The position numbers and the translations under genes were made by a program. From NCBI RefSeq assembly GCF_003987145.1, contig NZ_PIPL01000002.1:1-64000 (forward strand): a stretch of 64,000 bases of DNA, written 5' to 3'. This stretch comes from Aliidiomarina minuta (GTDB lineage: Bacteria > Pseudomonadota > Gammaproteobacteria > Enterobacterales > Alteromonadaceae). The notes below the pieces were generated by a model. The model saw only the letters and a program-made list of their open reading frames with translations, searched no databases and was not told where the DNA came from. Below are positions 34,696-43,963 of the stretch, piece by piece; the stretch's first letter is position 1, and each line of letters starts with the position of its first letter.

Positions 34696-36000
34696 ATGGG
34701 AGATTATGCAGAGCATATAGAAAGGGTAAAACAACGCTTTGATGCGGCATTAGCACAGACTGGGCATGCAGCAGCACTGATCTACTCGGGTCAGCCCCGT
34801 GTGGCTTTCCTCGATGACAACCCTTACCCATTTCGAGTCAACCCTATGTTCAAGTACTGGTTGCCGATCACGGATAGTCCTAAAAGTTTTATTTATTACG
34901 AAGCGGGCAGTAAACCCACGCTTTATTTGTTTTGTGCCAAAGATTTCTGGCACGCCCCGGTGAATATAGCGCCTGGCGATTGGCAGGACCATGTTGAGCT
35001 TAAAGTTGTTGATAACCTGGCTCAGGTGCGGTCGGATTTAGGTGATAAACTGCAACATGCCGCTTTCATTGGAGAAGATTTTGAGCCCATGAAAAGCTGG
35101 CACCTGGGGGCCGTTAATCCTGAGCCTTTGATTGATGTATTGCATTATCAACGTGCTGAAAAAACTGACTATGAAGTTGAATGCCTGCGTAAAGCTAATC
35201 GCCTGGGAGCACGGGCTCATATTGCTGCCCGCGATGCTTTTTATGCCGGTGCAAGTGAGATAGAAATCCAGCATGCTTACCTCAATGCGATAAAGTTTCG
35301 TGAGCAGGAAGTCCCCTATAACAGTATTATTGCGCTGAATGAACATTCGTCTATTTTGCACTACGATGTTTACGAGCGCTCGGCACCTTCAGAATCCCGC
35401 TCTTTCCTAATTGATGCTGGCGCAACCTACAATGGGTACTGTTCTGATATCACCAGGACTTATGCGGCGCAGAAGTCAGGCTTTTATGCCGAGTTGGTCG
35501 AGGCGGTAGATAACGCAGAGCAGGCGATCATAGCAGAGATTAAACCTGGCGTTTCTTATTATGACCTGCATGTCAGCATGCATCATAAAATTGCTAAAAT
35601 TCTGTCCGACTTTAATTTCTTTAAAATCAGTCCGGAAGAAATTTATCAGCGTGGTTACACCAATGCGTTTTTCCCGCATGGTTTGGGTCACTATATAGGT
35701 TTGCAGGTGCATGATGTAGGTGGCTACCTGAAGAATCCGCAAGGCGATAAATTTGAGCGTGACGCCCGTCACCCTTTTCTTCGCTTGATGAGAAAGGTCG
35801 AGGTTGGACAAGTATTTACCATTGAACCTGGTCTTTACGTGGTCGATCAGTTATTGCAGGATTTTGAAGGCAATGACGACTTCAACTGGACACGCATTGC
35901 TGAGTTACGGCCCTTCGGTGGTGTGCGCGTTGAAGACAGTGTGTATGTAGGTGAGCATGGTGTTGAAAATCTGACGCGCGATGCATTTGCCAACAACTAA
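34696..36000 (+). CDS. pepQ: Xaa-Pro dipeptidase (prolidase)
   Basis: 434 residues from ATG 34696 (GAGG upstream); the frame from 34642 adds 18 unlikely residues. Cytoplasmic pita-bread metallopeptidase cleaving X-Pro dipeptides. Metal ligands are intact: two Asp in LIDAGATYNGYCSDITRT, His in FFPHGLGHYIG, Glu in IEPGLY and Glu in GVRVEDSV. The bacterial PepQ N-domain (NPYPFRVNPMFKYWLP) is clear; relatives also hydrolyse organophosphates (OPAA). It ends at a shared terminator with anmK. Confidence 0.94.
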   Translation: MGDYAEHIERVKQRFDAALAQTGHAAALIYSGQPRVAFLDDNPYPFRVNPMFKYWLPITDSPKSFIYYEAGSKPTLYLFCAKDFWHAPVNIAPGDWQDHVELKVVDNLAQVRSDLGDKLQHAAFIGEDFEPMKSWHLGAVNPEPLIDVLHYQRAEKTDYEVECLRKANRLGARAHIAARDAFYAGASEIEIQHAYLNAIKFREQEVPYNSIIALNEHSSILHYDVYERSAPSESRSFLIDAGATYNGYCSDITRTYAAQKSGFYAELVEAVDNAEQAIIAEIKPGVSYYDLHVSMHHKIAKILSDFNFFKISPEEIYQRGYTNAFFPHGLGHYIGLQVHDVGGYLKNPQGDKFERDARHPFLRLMRKVEVGQVFTIEPGLYVVDQLLQDFEGNDDFNWTRIAELRPFGGVRVEDSVYVGEHGVENLTRDAFANN

Positions 36001-36023
36001 TCTGGTTGTTGAGACTCAATTGT

Positions 36024-36049
36024 AAAAAGCCCCGGTAACGGGGCTTTTT
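36024..36049. terminator. Bidirectional terminator between pepQ and anmK
   Basis: AAAAAGCCCCG and CGGGGCTTTTT make a perfect 11-pair stem capped by a GTAA tetraloop, with a T-run on both strands. It sits between the convergent pepQ (+) and anmK (-) stops and can serve both. Confidence 0.95.
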
Positions 36050-36054
36050 ACTTT

Positions 36055-37158
36055 TTACTTTGCAGGGTATAGAGCGCCAAGAATGGCGGGACGACTGGCG
36101 CCAGTGACCGACGGCAGATTGCCCGGGCGTTGCTGTTCATAACACCAGGCCAACCAGGCAAAAGCCATTGCTTCGACCCAGTCAGGGTCGACTCCCAAAG
36201 CTTGCGTACTGGTAAAGCTGATAGTTGGCATGAGCGCTTTGAGGCGATCCAACAACAGTTGGTTGTGTACTCCGCCACCACAGACGTAGCAGGCTGTAGC
36301 GCTGTATTGGAGTAGGCCTAAGCGAATGCTTGCAGCAGTAAACTCAGCCAAAGTACGTTGTACATTGGTAGCCTTCAAGGACCCTGAATTTGCAAGGTGT
36401 TCATTTAGCCATTTGGGGCTAAAGTACTCCCGCCCGGTGCTTTTAGGTGCTGGTTGTTGGAAGTAGGGGTCAGTAAGTAGCCGCTGTAATAGGGGTTTAT
36501 TTAACTCTCCCTGACGTCCCCAGTCTCCGTTAGCATCAAAAGAGCCTGGATTATGCTGGCTATACCAATAATCAAGCAGGCAGTTACCCGGGCCACTATC
36601 AAAACCCTGCACAGGGCCCTGCTGGGGTAAATAGCTAAGGTTGGCAATACCGCCGATATTGAGTACAGCGCGGTTTTCCTGCTGATCATTGAATACATGA
36701 TGATGGAAAGCTGGTGCCAGAGGAGCTCCCTGACCGCCCAATGCAATATCTTTTTGCCGGAAGCCAGCAATCACGTTAATTCCGGTTTCTGCAGCTAAGG
36801 TAGCTGGACAGCCAAGCTGCAAGCTGAAGGGAGTCACCCGTTCCGGGTAATGGCGTACGGTTTGACCGTGACTGCCAATAGCCCGTATTTGACTACTTTT
36901 AATACCTTGCTGGCGGAGTAGCTGGTTAACTGCATTGGCACAGAACAAGGCAAATTCACGATCACAGTGACCATAGTGAATGAGCTCATTTTCATGTACC
37001 TGAGTTAGCTGGAAAAGGCTTTTTTTAAGAAGAGTTGGTAAAGGCTGGTGGTCAGTGCAAACGAGTTTGGGCTGACCACGTTCATCAAACTGGGTAAGGG
37101 CGATGTCCAGCCCATCTAAACTGGTACCGGACATTAAACCCAGGTAATAATTAGTCAT
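36055..37158 (-). CDS. anmK: Anhydro-N-acetylmuramic acid kinase
   Basis: 367 residues. It phosphorylates 1,6-anhydroMurNAc from murein turnover to MurNAc-6-phosphate. The kinase start LGLMSGTSLDGLD (6-18) and ATP/substrate motifs AIGSHGQTVRHYP (near 92-104), LNIGGIANLSYL (near 160-171), and GFDSGPGNCLLDYW (near 179-192) are present. It overlaps the end of mepM by 8 bases, as in Pseudomonas where anmK, an M23 peptidase gene and tyrS are neighbours. Part of the recycling set with amgK, murU and mpl. Confidence 0.96.
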   Translation of the reverse strand: MTNYYLGLMSGTSLDGLDIALTQFDERGQPKLVCTDHQPLPTLLKKSLFQLTQVHENELIHYGHCDREFALFCANAVNQLLRQQGIKSSQIRAIGSHGQTVRHYPERVTPFSLQLGCPATLAAETGINVIAGFRQKDIALGGQGAPLAPAFHHHVFNDQQENRAVLNIGGIANLSYLPQQGPVQGFDSGPGNCLLDYWYSQHNPGSFDANGDWGRQGELNKPLLQRLLTDPYFQQPAPKSTGREYFSPKWLNEHLANSGSLKATNVQRTLAEFTAASIRLGLLQYSATACYVCGGGVHNQLLLDRLKALMPTISFTSTQALGVDPDWVEAMAFAWLAWCYEQQRPGNLPSVTGASRPAILGALYPAK

Positions 37159-38449
37159 TCATCGCCAGCATAATACGGCGCTGACTTTCCAGTTTCGCTA
37201 ATCGTTGTTCAGCGATTACTTTGAAGTCAGGCATTTTATCCGGATCTAAAGATTCAGCGGCAGGCAGGTCTACCGTGCGCGGATTACGATGTACGCCGTC
37301 GACCAGGAATTCATAATGCAAGTGGGGGCCGGTCACCCGTCCTGTGGCTCCAACAGTGCCGATAGTCTGACCCTGGCGAACCCGAGCGCCTTGCTGCACG
37401 TGACGACGGTTCAGGTGCAGGTACTTGGTTATGTAACGTTCACCATGCTGAATAAAGATATAGTTACCATTGAGGTCGTTGTAGCCGCTACGAATGACAC
37501 GGCCGTCTCCGGAAGCCATAACAGGGGTGCCGACAGCCGCAGCGTAATCGATGCCGTTGTGGGGTCTTACACGGCCAGTGACTGGGTGCGTGCGCCGAGG
37601 ATTAAAATCTGAACTAACGCGGTTAAAGCTGACGGGTGCGCGCAGGAAACTCTGGCGCATATTTTTACCTTCGGGCGTGTAATAATCGCCGTTTTCATGG
37701 CGTACGGCCTGGAAGTTATCACCCTGATTTTCAAATTCAGCGGCGACAATGCGGCCGTAGCCTGCAAATTCACCATCAATGTAGCGTTGTTCATAAAGTA
37801 CGCTGAAGTTGTCGCCGGGACGAATATCCAGTGCGAAGTCGATATCCCAGCCGAAGAGTTCAGCCAGGCTCATAATCTGGCCCTGAGTTAAACCAGCCTG
37901 CACACCTGCGTTCCAAAAACTGCTGGTAATGGTTGCGTTAGCAAAGCCCAGACGCACTTCAAATTCTTTACTTTCCCGTTCGCTATAGAAACGGCCTTCT
38001 TCGTCGCGAGTAATTAAAAAGGTATCCAGTTCATTCAGCTCGTACAACACCTGCACCAGTTCACCGTCTTCGTTATTGGCGAAGCGAAGAGTATTGCCGG
38101 GGTGGATACGGCGTAAAATAGTATCAGCGTCTTCAGCTTGTGTTACCCGGTGTAGTTCCTGAGCGGAGAAGCCCAGACGCTGAAAAATGCGCGCCATGCT
38201 GTCGCCAGAGCGGACTTCATAATTCTGCCACTCAATATCTGCGCCAAGCTCTTGCTCAGCAAGCTCCGCTTCATGCAGTTGGAGCTCAAGCTGGTAGCGT
38301 TTGCCCAGTTCAATTTCATCCACATCTGAAGTATTGCGAGAGGCACTAGCCTGCTCCGATGGTAGCAACGCGATGATCAACAGAAGCCCAAGCAATAGCG
38401 CGATAACAATGCGGTGTTGTCGGGGCAGGTGATGAATAAATTGTGTCAT
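37151..38449 (-). CDS. mepM: LysM/M23 murein endopeptidase, MepM-like
   Basis: 432 residues. One N-terminal membrane segment (about 14-30) anchors it in the inner membrane facing the periplasm. A LysM-like/OapA region (about 75-125, WQNYEVRSGDSMARIFQRLG) precedes the M23 domain. Zinc-site motifs are complete: HNGIDYAA (near 314-321) and HLHYEF (near 398-403). It cleaves peptide cross-links to permit wall growth. It overlaps anmK by 8 bases and is divergent from tyrS. Confidence 0.93.
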   Translation of the reverse strand: MTQFIHHLPRQHRIVIALLLGLLLIIALLPSEQASASRNTSDVDEIELGKRYQLELQLHEAELAEQELGADIEWQNYEVRSGDSMARIFQRLGFSAQELHRVTQAEDADTILRRIHPGNTLRFANNEDGELVQVLYELNELDTFLITRDEEGRFYSERESKEFEVRLGFANATITSSFWNAGVQAGLTQGQIMSLAELFGWDIDFALDIRPGDNFSVLYEQRYIDGEFAGYGRIVAAEFENQGDNFQAVRHENGDYYTPEGKNMRQSFLRAPVSFNRVSSDFNPRRTHPVTGRVRPHNGIDYAAAVGTPVMASGDGRVIRSGYNDLNGNYIFIQHGERYITKYLHLNRRHVQQGARVRQGQTIGTVGATGRVTGPHLHYEFLVDGVHRNPRTVDLPAAESLDPDKMPDFKVIAEQRLAKLESQRRIMLAMND

Positions 38450-38595
38450 GAGATGAACCTTTAGACTACTTTAGCTTTAGCGCGCAATAAGCTTTTTTTC
38501 AAAGCTTCGTATAGTTGCTTACCAGAATGCTTAAAAGCCAGGCAAAAATCAAGTAGAATGCGCTGTTTGCCATTGGTCGAGCGCGAGGAAAGTAA

Positions 38596-39801
38596 ATGAA
38601 AGGTAAGCAAGCTGAGTTTGGAATAGCCGATCTGCTACGCGGAGTCGACGAGGTTTTACTACAGGATGAACTGGAGAAAAAGCTGAAAAGCGGTAAAACT
38701 TTGACAGTAAAAGCGGGCTTTGATCCTACAGCTCCAGACTTGCATTTAGGTCATACCGTGTTGATTAACAAGCTGAAAATACTTCAGCAAATGGGTCATA
38801 AAGTGATCTTCCTGATTGGTGATTTCACCGGGATGATTGGTGATCCTACAGGTAAGAATGTAACGCGTAAGCCTCTATCCAGAGAGGATGTGCTGGCGAA
38901 TGCAGAAACTTATAAAAGCCAGGTATTTAAAATTCTGGATGAGAAAAAAACTGAAGTTCGCTTTAACAGCGAATGGATGAATAAACTGGGCGCGGATGGT
39001 CTGATCAAGCTGGCTGCCAGTCATACTGTTGCCCGAATGTTAGAGCGCGATGATTTTAAAAAGCGTTATCAGGGGGGGCAACCGATTGCTATTCATGAAT
39101 TTCTTTACCCCTTGATACAGGGCTGGGACTCGGTGGAGCTCAAAGCGGATATTGAGATGGGCGGCACCGATCAGCGTTTTAACCTCTTGATGGGGCGTGA
39201 GCTGCAAAAAGAAAATGGGCAGGTTCCACAAACAGTCATTACCGTACCTCTGCTGGAAGGCCTGGACGGTGTTCAGAAAATGTCTAAGTCGTTAGGCAAT
39301 TACATCGGCATTACCGATAAAGCGAACGATATGTTCGGTAAAGTCATGTCGGTGTCTGACGATTTGATGTGGCGTTATTTTGATTTACTCAGCTTCCGCC
39401 CGACCGACGAGATCAAAGCGCTTAAGCAGCAGGTAGCCGATGGCACTAACCCCCGGGATATTAAAATCATACTGGCGAAAGAACTGATTGCGCGTTTTCA
39501 TGATGAAGCGGCCGCAGCGGCCGCAGAGCAGGATTTTATCCAGCGCTTTCAGAAGAATGCAGTGCCGGATGATATGGATGAAATCAGTCTGCAATTGGAA
39601 GAGGCGCAGCTAGGTTTGCCCAGCGTGCTTAAAAATGCAGGTCTGGTGACTTCTACCTCGGAAGCCATGCGTATGATAAAACAGAATGCGGTTAAGGTGG
39701 ATGGCGAGCGGATCGCCGATACTAAGCACCGTTGTGAGCCAGGTAGTGAAGCTGTGTATCAGGTGGGTAAGAGAAGGTTCGCTAAAATCAGCATCAACTA
39801 G
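38596..39801 (+). CDS. tyrS: Tyrosyl-tRNA synthetase
   Basis: 401 residues. The HIGH motif is PDLHLGHTVL (near 43-52) and KMSKSLGN (near 230-237); the C-terminal S4 domain (about 335-401, ITxSxxEAMRMIKQNAVKVDG) is intact. The shorter insertion pattern and length put it in the TyrRS group of about 400 residues rather than the 424-residue E. coli type. It is divergent from mepM with a gap of 146 bases and has a terminator after its stop. Confidence 0.97.
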   Translation: MKGKQAEFGIADLLRGVDEVLLQDELEKKLKSGKTLTVKAGFDPTAPDLHLGHTVLINKLKILQQMGHKVIFLIGDFTGMIGDPTGKNVTRKPLSREDVLANAETYKSQVFKILDEKKTEVRFNSEWMNKLGADGLIKLAASHTVARMLERDDFKKRYQGGQPIAIHEFLYPLIQGWDSVELKADIEMGGTDQRFNLLMGRELQKENGQVPQTVITVPLLEGLDGVQKMSKSLGNYIGITDKANDMFGKVMSVSDDLMWRYFDLLSFRPTDEIKALKQQVADGTNPRDIKIILAKELIARFHDEAAAAAAEQDFIQRFQKNAVPDDMDEISLQLEEAQLGLPSVLKNAGLVTSTSEAMRMIKQNAVKVDGERIADTKHRCEPGSEAVYQVGKRRFAKISIN

Positions 39802-39820
39802 AAACTGATGCGGGTAATTA

Positions 39821-39846
39821 AAAAGGGGCCTTGAGGCCCCTTTTTT
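39821..39846. terminator. Bidirectional terminator between tyrS and the chemoreceptor gene
   Basis: AAAAGGGGCC, loop TTGA, GGCCCCTTTTTT: a perfect stem with T-runs in both directions, 20 bases past the tyrS stop and 17 bases before the convergent chemoreceptor stop. Confidence 0.93.
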
Positions 39847-39862
39847 GCAACTTAAACAAGCT

Positions 39863-41863
39863 TTACAGACGGAAGCTTTTCACTGAATCCTGCATCTCGG
39901 CAGAGAGTTTAGCGACTTCGTCACTAGCTTCAGAAGTTTGTTTCGCACCTAGTTCAGCTTGCTCAGCAATAGAGACAATAGCCTCCAGTTTTTCGCTGAT
40001 ATCCTGTGCGGTAGCACTTTGCTGCTCCGCTGCAGCGGCGATTTGAGTACTACTGTCAGACGCCTGGTGGACTGAGTCAGTAATGCCCTGCAAGGCAGCG
40101 GCCGCTTCGTCGGTTTGAGTTACGCAGGTTTCGGCTTGAGTGCGGCCTCGTTCCATCACACTTACGGCGCGACTGGAATCACTTTGCAGACGCTCAATCA
40201 TTTCCTGAATTTCTTCGGTGGACTGTTGAGTGCGGCTGGCAAGGGTACGAACTTCATCCGCAACCACCGCAAAACCGCGACCTTGTTCACCGGCACGAGC
40301 GGCCTCAATGGCGGCGTTAAGTGCCAGCAGGTTGGTTTGTTCGGCAATGCCACGAATTACATCCAGAATACCGCCGATATTGGAGCTGTTTTCTGAGAGC
40401 TGGTTAATAACTTCAGAAGCATGCTGAATTTCCCGGGCCAGCTCTTCGATAGTGCGTTTATTTTCATCTGAAATAGCCCGTACCCGAGTGGCTTCTTCAT
40501 CGGAATGCTGAATTTCACGTAAAGCCTGAGCCGCTCCACTCGCCATTTCCGTCGAAGTGTTGCTCATTTCCTGCGTCGCGGTGGCAACCTGCTCAACCTG
40601 GGAACGCTGTTCCTGCATTGAATTACGCGATTCAGCGGAAATGCCGGAGGACTCTTCAGCCGCCGTAGCCAATTGCGTAGAGCGATTGGCAATACCTTCA
40701 ATTAACTGACGCAGGTTGGCGATCAACTTATTGATGTTCCGCGATAACTCACCAAACTCATCTTTAGCACTGTCATCTAAGCGACCTGTCAGGTCACCAT
40801 TTGCCAGGGTGTTGAGCATTTCGTTGACGTCAGCCAGAGGACGGCTGATAGAGCGTACTGCCAGATAGCCTATACCTACTGCAAACAGGATAGAGAGCAC
40901 AGTCAGCACACCATTTAATATGCCACTGCGACTAATCGCGTCTGCTGCCTGCTCCTGAGTTCTATCCGCCATGCCCTGAACCTGAGTTTGCAGGTTAGCA
41001 ATCTGATTCAGAATGTTCTGCATGGAATCATTGTTGTCAGTTAATAAAGTTTCGGCATCTTCGCGGGCCTGTAAGCGTTGTTCAATGATTTCAACTAAGG
41101 AGTCGGAACTTCCTACCAGGCTATTCGTCGCGTTCTCTACGTTGTCCTGTACCTCGGCGATGATGGCTCGGCCCTGGCCAAGATCGATGACGGTTTGTAA
41201 ACGTTCTTCAGTGGTGCTGACGGCAACTTCAATTTCACTGCGAATAATGTCAGCACGGCCCAGGTCGTCTACTGAAGACATATCGTATGCAAGCGTAACC
41301 AGAGTATTAAGCGTGTTCTCCAGTTGGCCAGCCTGATTATAAAGTTCGTTGGGAATGCCTTCTTCGTCAGTTAGATCGAGTAACAGCATGGCCGCATCGT
41401 CAGAAGAAAATTCTACCTGACTGAGGGCGGAGTCACGGTCATTGGCAAGCTGGAGGTAGAGCAGCTGATACTCGAAAATTTGTCCGATCTGACTCAGGAA
41501 ACTTTCTATATTAGAGGTTACCTCATCAATGTTAGTAGTTTGCTCGCTTTGCCGCATGCTTCGTTGCAGCGCTGAAGTGAGCTCCTTCAGATTTTCGTTG
41601 GATTCGCGGAAATTCTGTTGGTTGGTTTCAACCTGAGAAATACTCTGACTATGAAAAGTTTCAAGCTGACTGTTAGATAGTTGCAACAGTTCTGTCTGTA
41701 TGTCGGTAACCCCCATCAAAGCCGGAATCGCCACTTCATTTACTTCTTCACTGGACTTACCAATAGCGTTCAGACTTATAAATGAATTTAAACTGATAAT
41801 CAGCAAAAGCAAAGTAATAATGGCAAACCCGCCAATTACCCGCGCTGCGACGGTTAACCTCAT
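39863..41863 (-). CDS. Methyl-accepting chemotaxis protein with helical periplasmic domain
   Basis: 666 residues, inner membrane. Segment 1 at about 10-32, a long helical sensor of some 280 residues (33-314), segment 2 at about 315-336, then HAMP (about 336-390) and the cytoplasmic signalling coiled coil. The kinase-contact tip (IAEQTNLLALNAAIEAARAG and following) is intact near 505-545. There is no C-terminal CheR-binding pentapeptide. The ligand is unknown; the sensor is rich in Gln, Glu and Ser and resembles no small-molecule domain I can name. It is a single-gene unit. Confidence 0.93.
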   Translation of the reverse strand: MRLTVAARVIGGFAIITLLLLIISLNSFISLNAIGKSSEEVNEVAIPALMGVTDIQTELLQLSNSQLETFHSQSISQVETNQQNFRESNENLKELTSALQRSMRQSEQTTNIDEVTSNIESFLSQIGQIFEYQLLYLQLANDRDSALSQVEFSSDDAAMLLLDLTDEEGIPNELYNQAGQLENTLNTLVTLAYDMSSVDDLGRADIIRSEIEVAVSTTEERLQTVIDLGQGRAIIAEVQDNVENATNSLVGSSDSLVEIIEQRLQAREDAETLLTDNNDSMQNILNQIANLQTQVQGMADRTQEQAADAISRSGILNGVLTVLSILFAVGIGYLAVRSISRPLADVNEMLNTLANGDLTGRLDDSAKDEFGELSRNINKLIANLRQLIEGIANRSTQLATAAEESSGISAESRNSMQEQRSQVEQVATATQEMSNTSTEMASGAAQALREIQHSDEEATRVRAISDENKRTIEELAREIQHASEVINQLSENSSNIGGILDVIRGIAEQTNLLALNAAIEAARAGEQGRGFAVVADEVRTLASRTQQSTEEIQEMIERLQSDSSRAVSVMERGRTQAETCVTQTDEAAAALQGITDSVHQASDSSTQIAAAAEQQSATAQDISEKLEAIVSIAEQAELGAKQTSEASDEVAKLSAEMQDSVKSFRL

Positions 41864-41952
41864 GACATTCTCCTAATGCAAACCTGATATATGCTTATTT
41901 TATGAGAGCACTATAACTAAATTATAAGCATTTGGAAATTGCATTGATCTTA

Positions 41953-42771
41953 TTAATCGGCTAAAGCGTCCTGTTGGTAGTAATAATTATTCTCATAATC
42001 CCAAAGGGTGAGCTTATTTCCCCATACACAGCCAGTATCCAAAGCAACGATATCTTTTCGCTGACTATCTCCATTTAGCGCGGCCCAGTGTCCGAAAGCT
42101 ATTGTAGTTGCGCTCTCGGGCCAGATTTTAAACCAGGGTTTAATAGTTTCAGGTGCCTCAGCGGGAGGGGCTTTGCAGTCCAGGTCGAGTATTACTTTTT
42201 GCTGCTGTTGACGACAAAAGCGCATGCGGGTAAATGCATTAACAATAAAACGGAAGCGTTCAGAGCCCTGTAGTCCGTCATCCCAGGTATCCGGCTGATT
42301 ACTGTACATGTCCCTTAAAAAGGGGACAAATTGCTCGCTTTGCAGCACCAGGCTAGCTTCGTCTGCCAGTTGCTGTGCCTGGTGGAGCGACCAGCCCGGA
42401 TAAATGCCTGCATGAGCCATTGCCAGAGGGGCACTTGGGTGCTGTAGCATTAACGGCTGCTGACGTAACCAGTCAATCCAGTAATGGCGTTGAGAGCTAT
42501 TGAGTATGGTTTCGGTATTGTCTTTAGGGTTGGCTGGCTTTACACCACAAAGCACGCTCAGAAGATTGAGGTCATGATTGCCGGATACACATTGAAAAGC
42601 GCTGCCCAGGCTGTCTACTAGCTGTAAAACTTCTAACGGTTGCGGACCCCGGCCGATTAGATCCCCTACTGACCAAAGCTGATCATGGGCAGGGTTGAAA
42701 CTGACCTGGCTGAGCAACATTTCGAATTCTCGCGCGCAACCGTGAATGTCACCAACCAGATAAAGCGCCAT
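41953..42771 (-). CDS. apaH: Diadenosine tetraphosphatase, symmetrical
   Basis: 272 residues (E. coli 280). It splits Ap4A into two ADP. The metallophosphatase motifs are intact: GDIHGC (8-13), GDLIGRGP (36-43) and GNHD (near 65-68), with later His ligands. It is the last gene of the lptD-surA-pdxA-rsmA-apaG-apaH run, as in E. coli, 9 bases after apaG. Confidence 0.96.
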   Translation of the reverse strand: MALYLVGDIHGCAREFEMLLSQVSFNPAHDQLWSVGDLIGRGPQPLEVLQLVDSLGSAFQCVSGNHDLNLLSVLCGVKPANPKDNTETILNSSQRHYWIDWLRQQPLMLQHPSAPLAMAHAGIYPGWSLHQAQQLADEASLVLQSEQFVPFLRDMYSNQPDTWDDGLQGSERFRFIVNAFTRMRFCRQQQQKVILDLDCKAPPAEAPETIKPWFKIWPESATTIAFGHWAALNGDSQRKDIVALDTGCVWGNKLTLWDYENNYYYQQDALAD

Positions 42772-42780
42772 GAGATACCT

Positions 42781-43155
42781 TTAATGTAAGATATTGGGAA
42801 CTGCCAGGCGGAAAGCCGGAATGGGAACCTCGATGTCATCACCGTTTTCCCAAAGCATACCGTAACTTCCCTGCATGCTGCCCAACGGAGTGGTTAGCAC
42901 CGTGCCGCTAGTGTAAGTAAAATGCTCCCCTGGACCTATATGAGGTTGTTTACCCACTACTCCATCACCAGCCACCTGGGTTACTTTGCCATCAGCATCA
43001 TTGATGCTCCACTCACGGGTCAGTAACTGAATACTTTGCTGTGCATTATTGGCAATAGTAATGGTGTAGGCAAAAACGTACTGATCCTGTTCAGGATTAG
43101 ACTGCGCATCCATAAACTGGGTTTCGACCTGAATATTAATCGGAGAATTATTCAT
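42781..43155 (-). CDS. apaG: ApaG, Co2+/Mg2+ efflux-associated protein
   Basis: 124 residues, a fibronectin-like beta protein with the conserved YTITIANNAQQSIQLLTREW, GVVGKQPHIGPGEHFTYTSG and GSMQGSYGM segments. The cellular role is poorly defined. Its ATG lies 8 bases inside the end of rsmA, and apaH follows after 9 bases, so the genes are probably co-translated. Confidence 0.96.
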   Translation of the reverse strand: MNNSPINIQVETQFMDAQSNPEQDQYVFAYTITIANNAQQSIQLLTREWSINDADGKVTQVAGDGVVGKQPHIGPGEHFTYTSGTVLTTPLGSMQGSYGMLWENGDDIEVPIPAFRLAVPNILH

Positions 43156-43963
43156 GATCTGATTCTTGCTCCGTTAACCAATTTGCGATATTACAGAAAT
43201 CTACCACATTCAGGGTTTCAGGGCGAACACTGGGGTCGATACCCAAAGCTTCAAGTTGCTGCTCACTGACTAACTCCTTGAAGTTATTGCGTACGGTTTT
43301 ACGGCGTTGGTTAAAACCAGTGAGACATACATTGTTCAGCATTTTACGGTCGTGCACTGGATAAACCGGGTTGTCCATAGGGCGCAGGCGGACAACAGCG
43401 GACTCTACTTTAGGAGGCGGAGTAAAAGCCCCAGGCGGTACATGCAGTACGGGTGCTACTTCACAGGCTTGCTGAATCATGACTGATAAACGACCAAAGG
43501 TTTTATTACCCGGGGTTGCCGCCATGCGTGCAACGACTTCTTTTTGTAGCATAAAATGCATATCTTCTATTTGTCCAACCTGGTTTAACAGGTGGAAAAT
43601 CAAAGGTGTTGAAATATTGTAAGGTAGATTACCGAAGACTCTGAGTTTTTTTCCCAGCTCTTGCGCCAGTTCGCTGAAGTCGAAGCGTAAAGCATCGACA
43701 CGATGAACGGTTAATAAATCAGCTAAAACAGGGTGCTGCTGTAAACGGTCAGCCAGATCTCTATCTAGTTCAATAACATGTAACTGGCGGCAGATATCGG
43801 CGACAGGCTCGGTAAGTGCAGCGAGGCCAGGACCGATTTCAACCAGCGCTTCATCTGGCTGAGGATGGATGGCACTGACGATAGACTCTATTACATCCTG
43901 GTCGTGTAAAAAATTTTGACCAAAACGCTTGCGGGCGAAGTGCCCCTGGTGGACTTTACTCAT
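43148..43963 (-). CDS. rsmA: 16S rRNA A1518/A1519 dimethyltransferase
   Basis: 271 residues. It dimethylates two adjacent adenosines near the 3' end of 16S rRNA. Motif FGQNFLHD near 14-21, SAM loop VEIGPGLAALTE near 41-52 and catalytic NLPYNISTPLIFHL near 113-126 are complete. Overlaps pdxA by 4 bases at its start and apaG by 8 at its end. Confidence 0.97.
   Translation of the reverse strand: MSKVHQGHFARKRFGQNFLHDQDVIESIVSAIHPQPDEALVEIGPGLAALTEPVADICRQLHVIELDRDLADRLQQHPVLADLLTVHRVDALRFDFSELAQELGKKLRVFGNLPYNISTPLIFHLLNQVGQIEDMHFMLQKEVVARMAATPGNKTFGRLSVMIQQACEVAPVLHVPPGAFTPPPKVESAVVRLRPMDNPVYPVHDRKMLNNVCLTGFNQRRKTVRNNFKELVSEQQLEALGIDPSVRPETLNVVDFCNIANWLTEQESDHE

Noticed and set aside
38450..38595. 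Leader attenuator or T-box ahead of tyrS
   Set aside because: Only a small AAGCTTT hairpin is present; no T-box sequence or coding leader is recognisable.
39863..41863. Plus-strand frames inside the chemoreceptor gene (for example 41013-41336)
   Set aside because: Shadows of the minus-strand gene; no ribosome sites and no recognisable protein.
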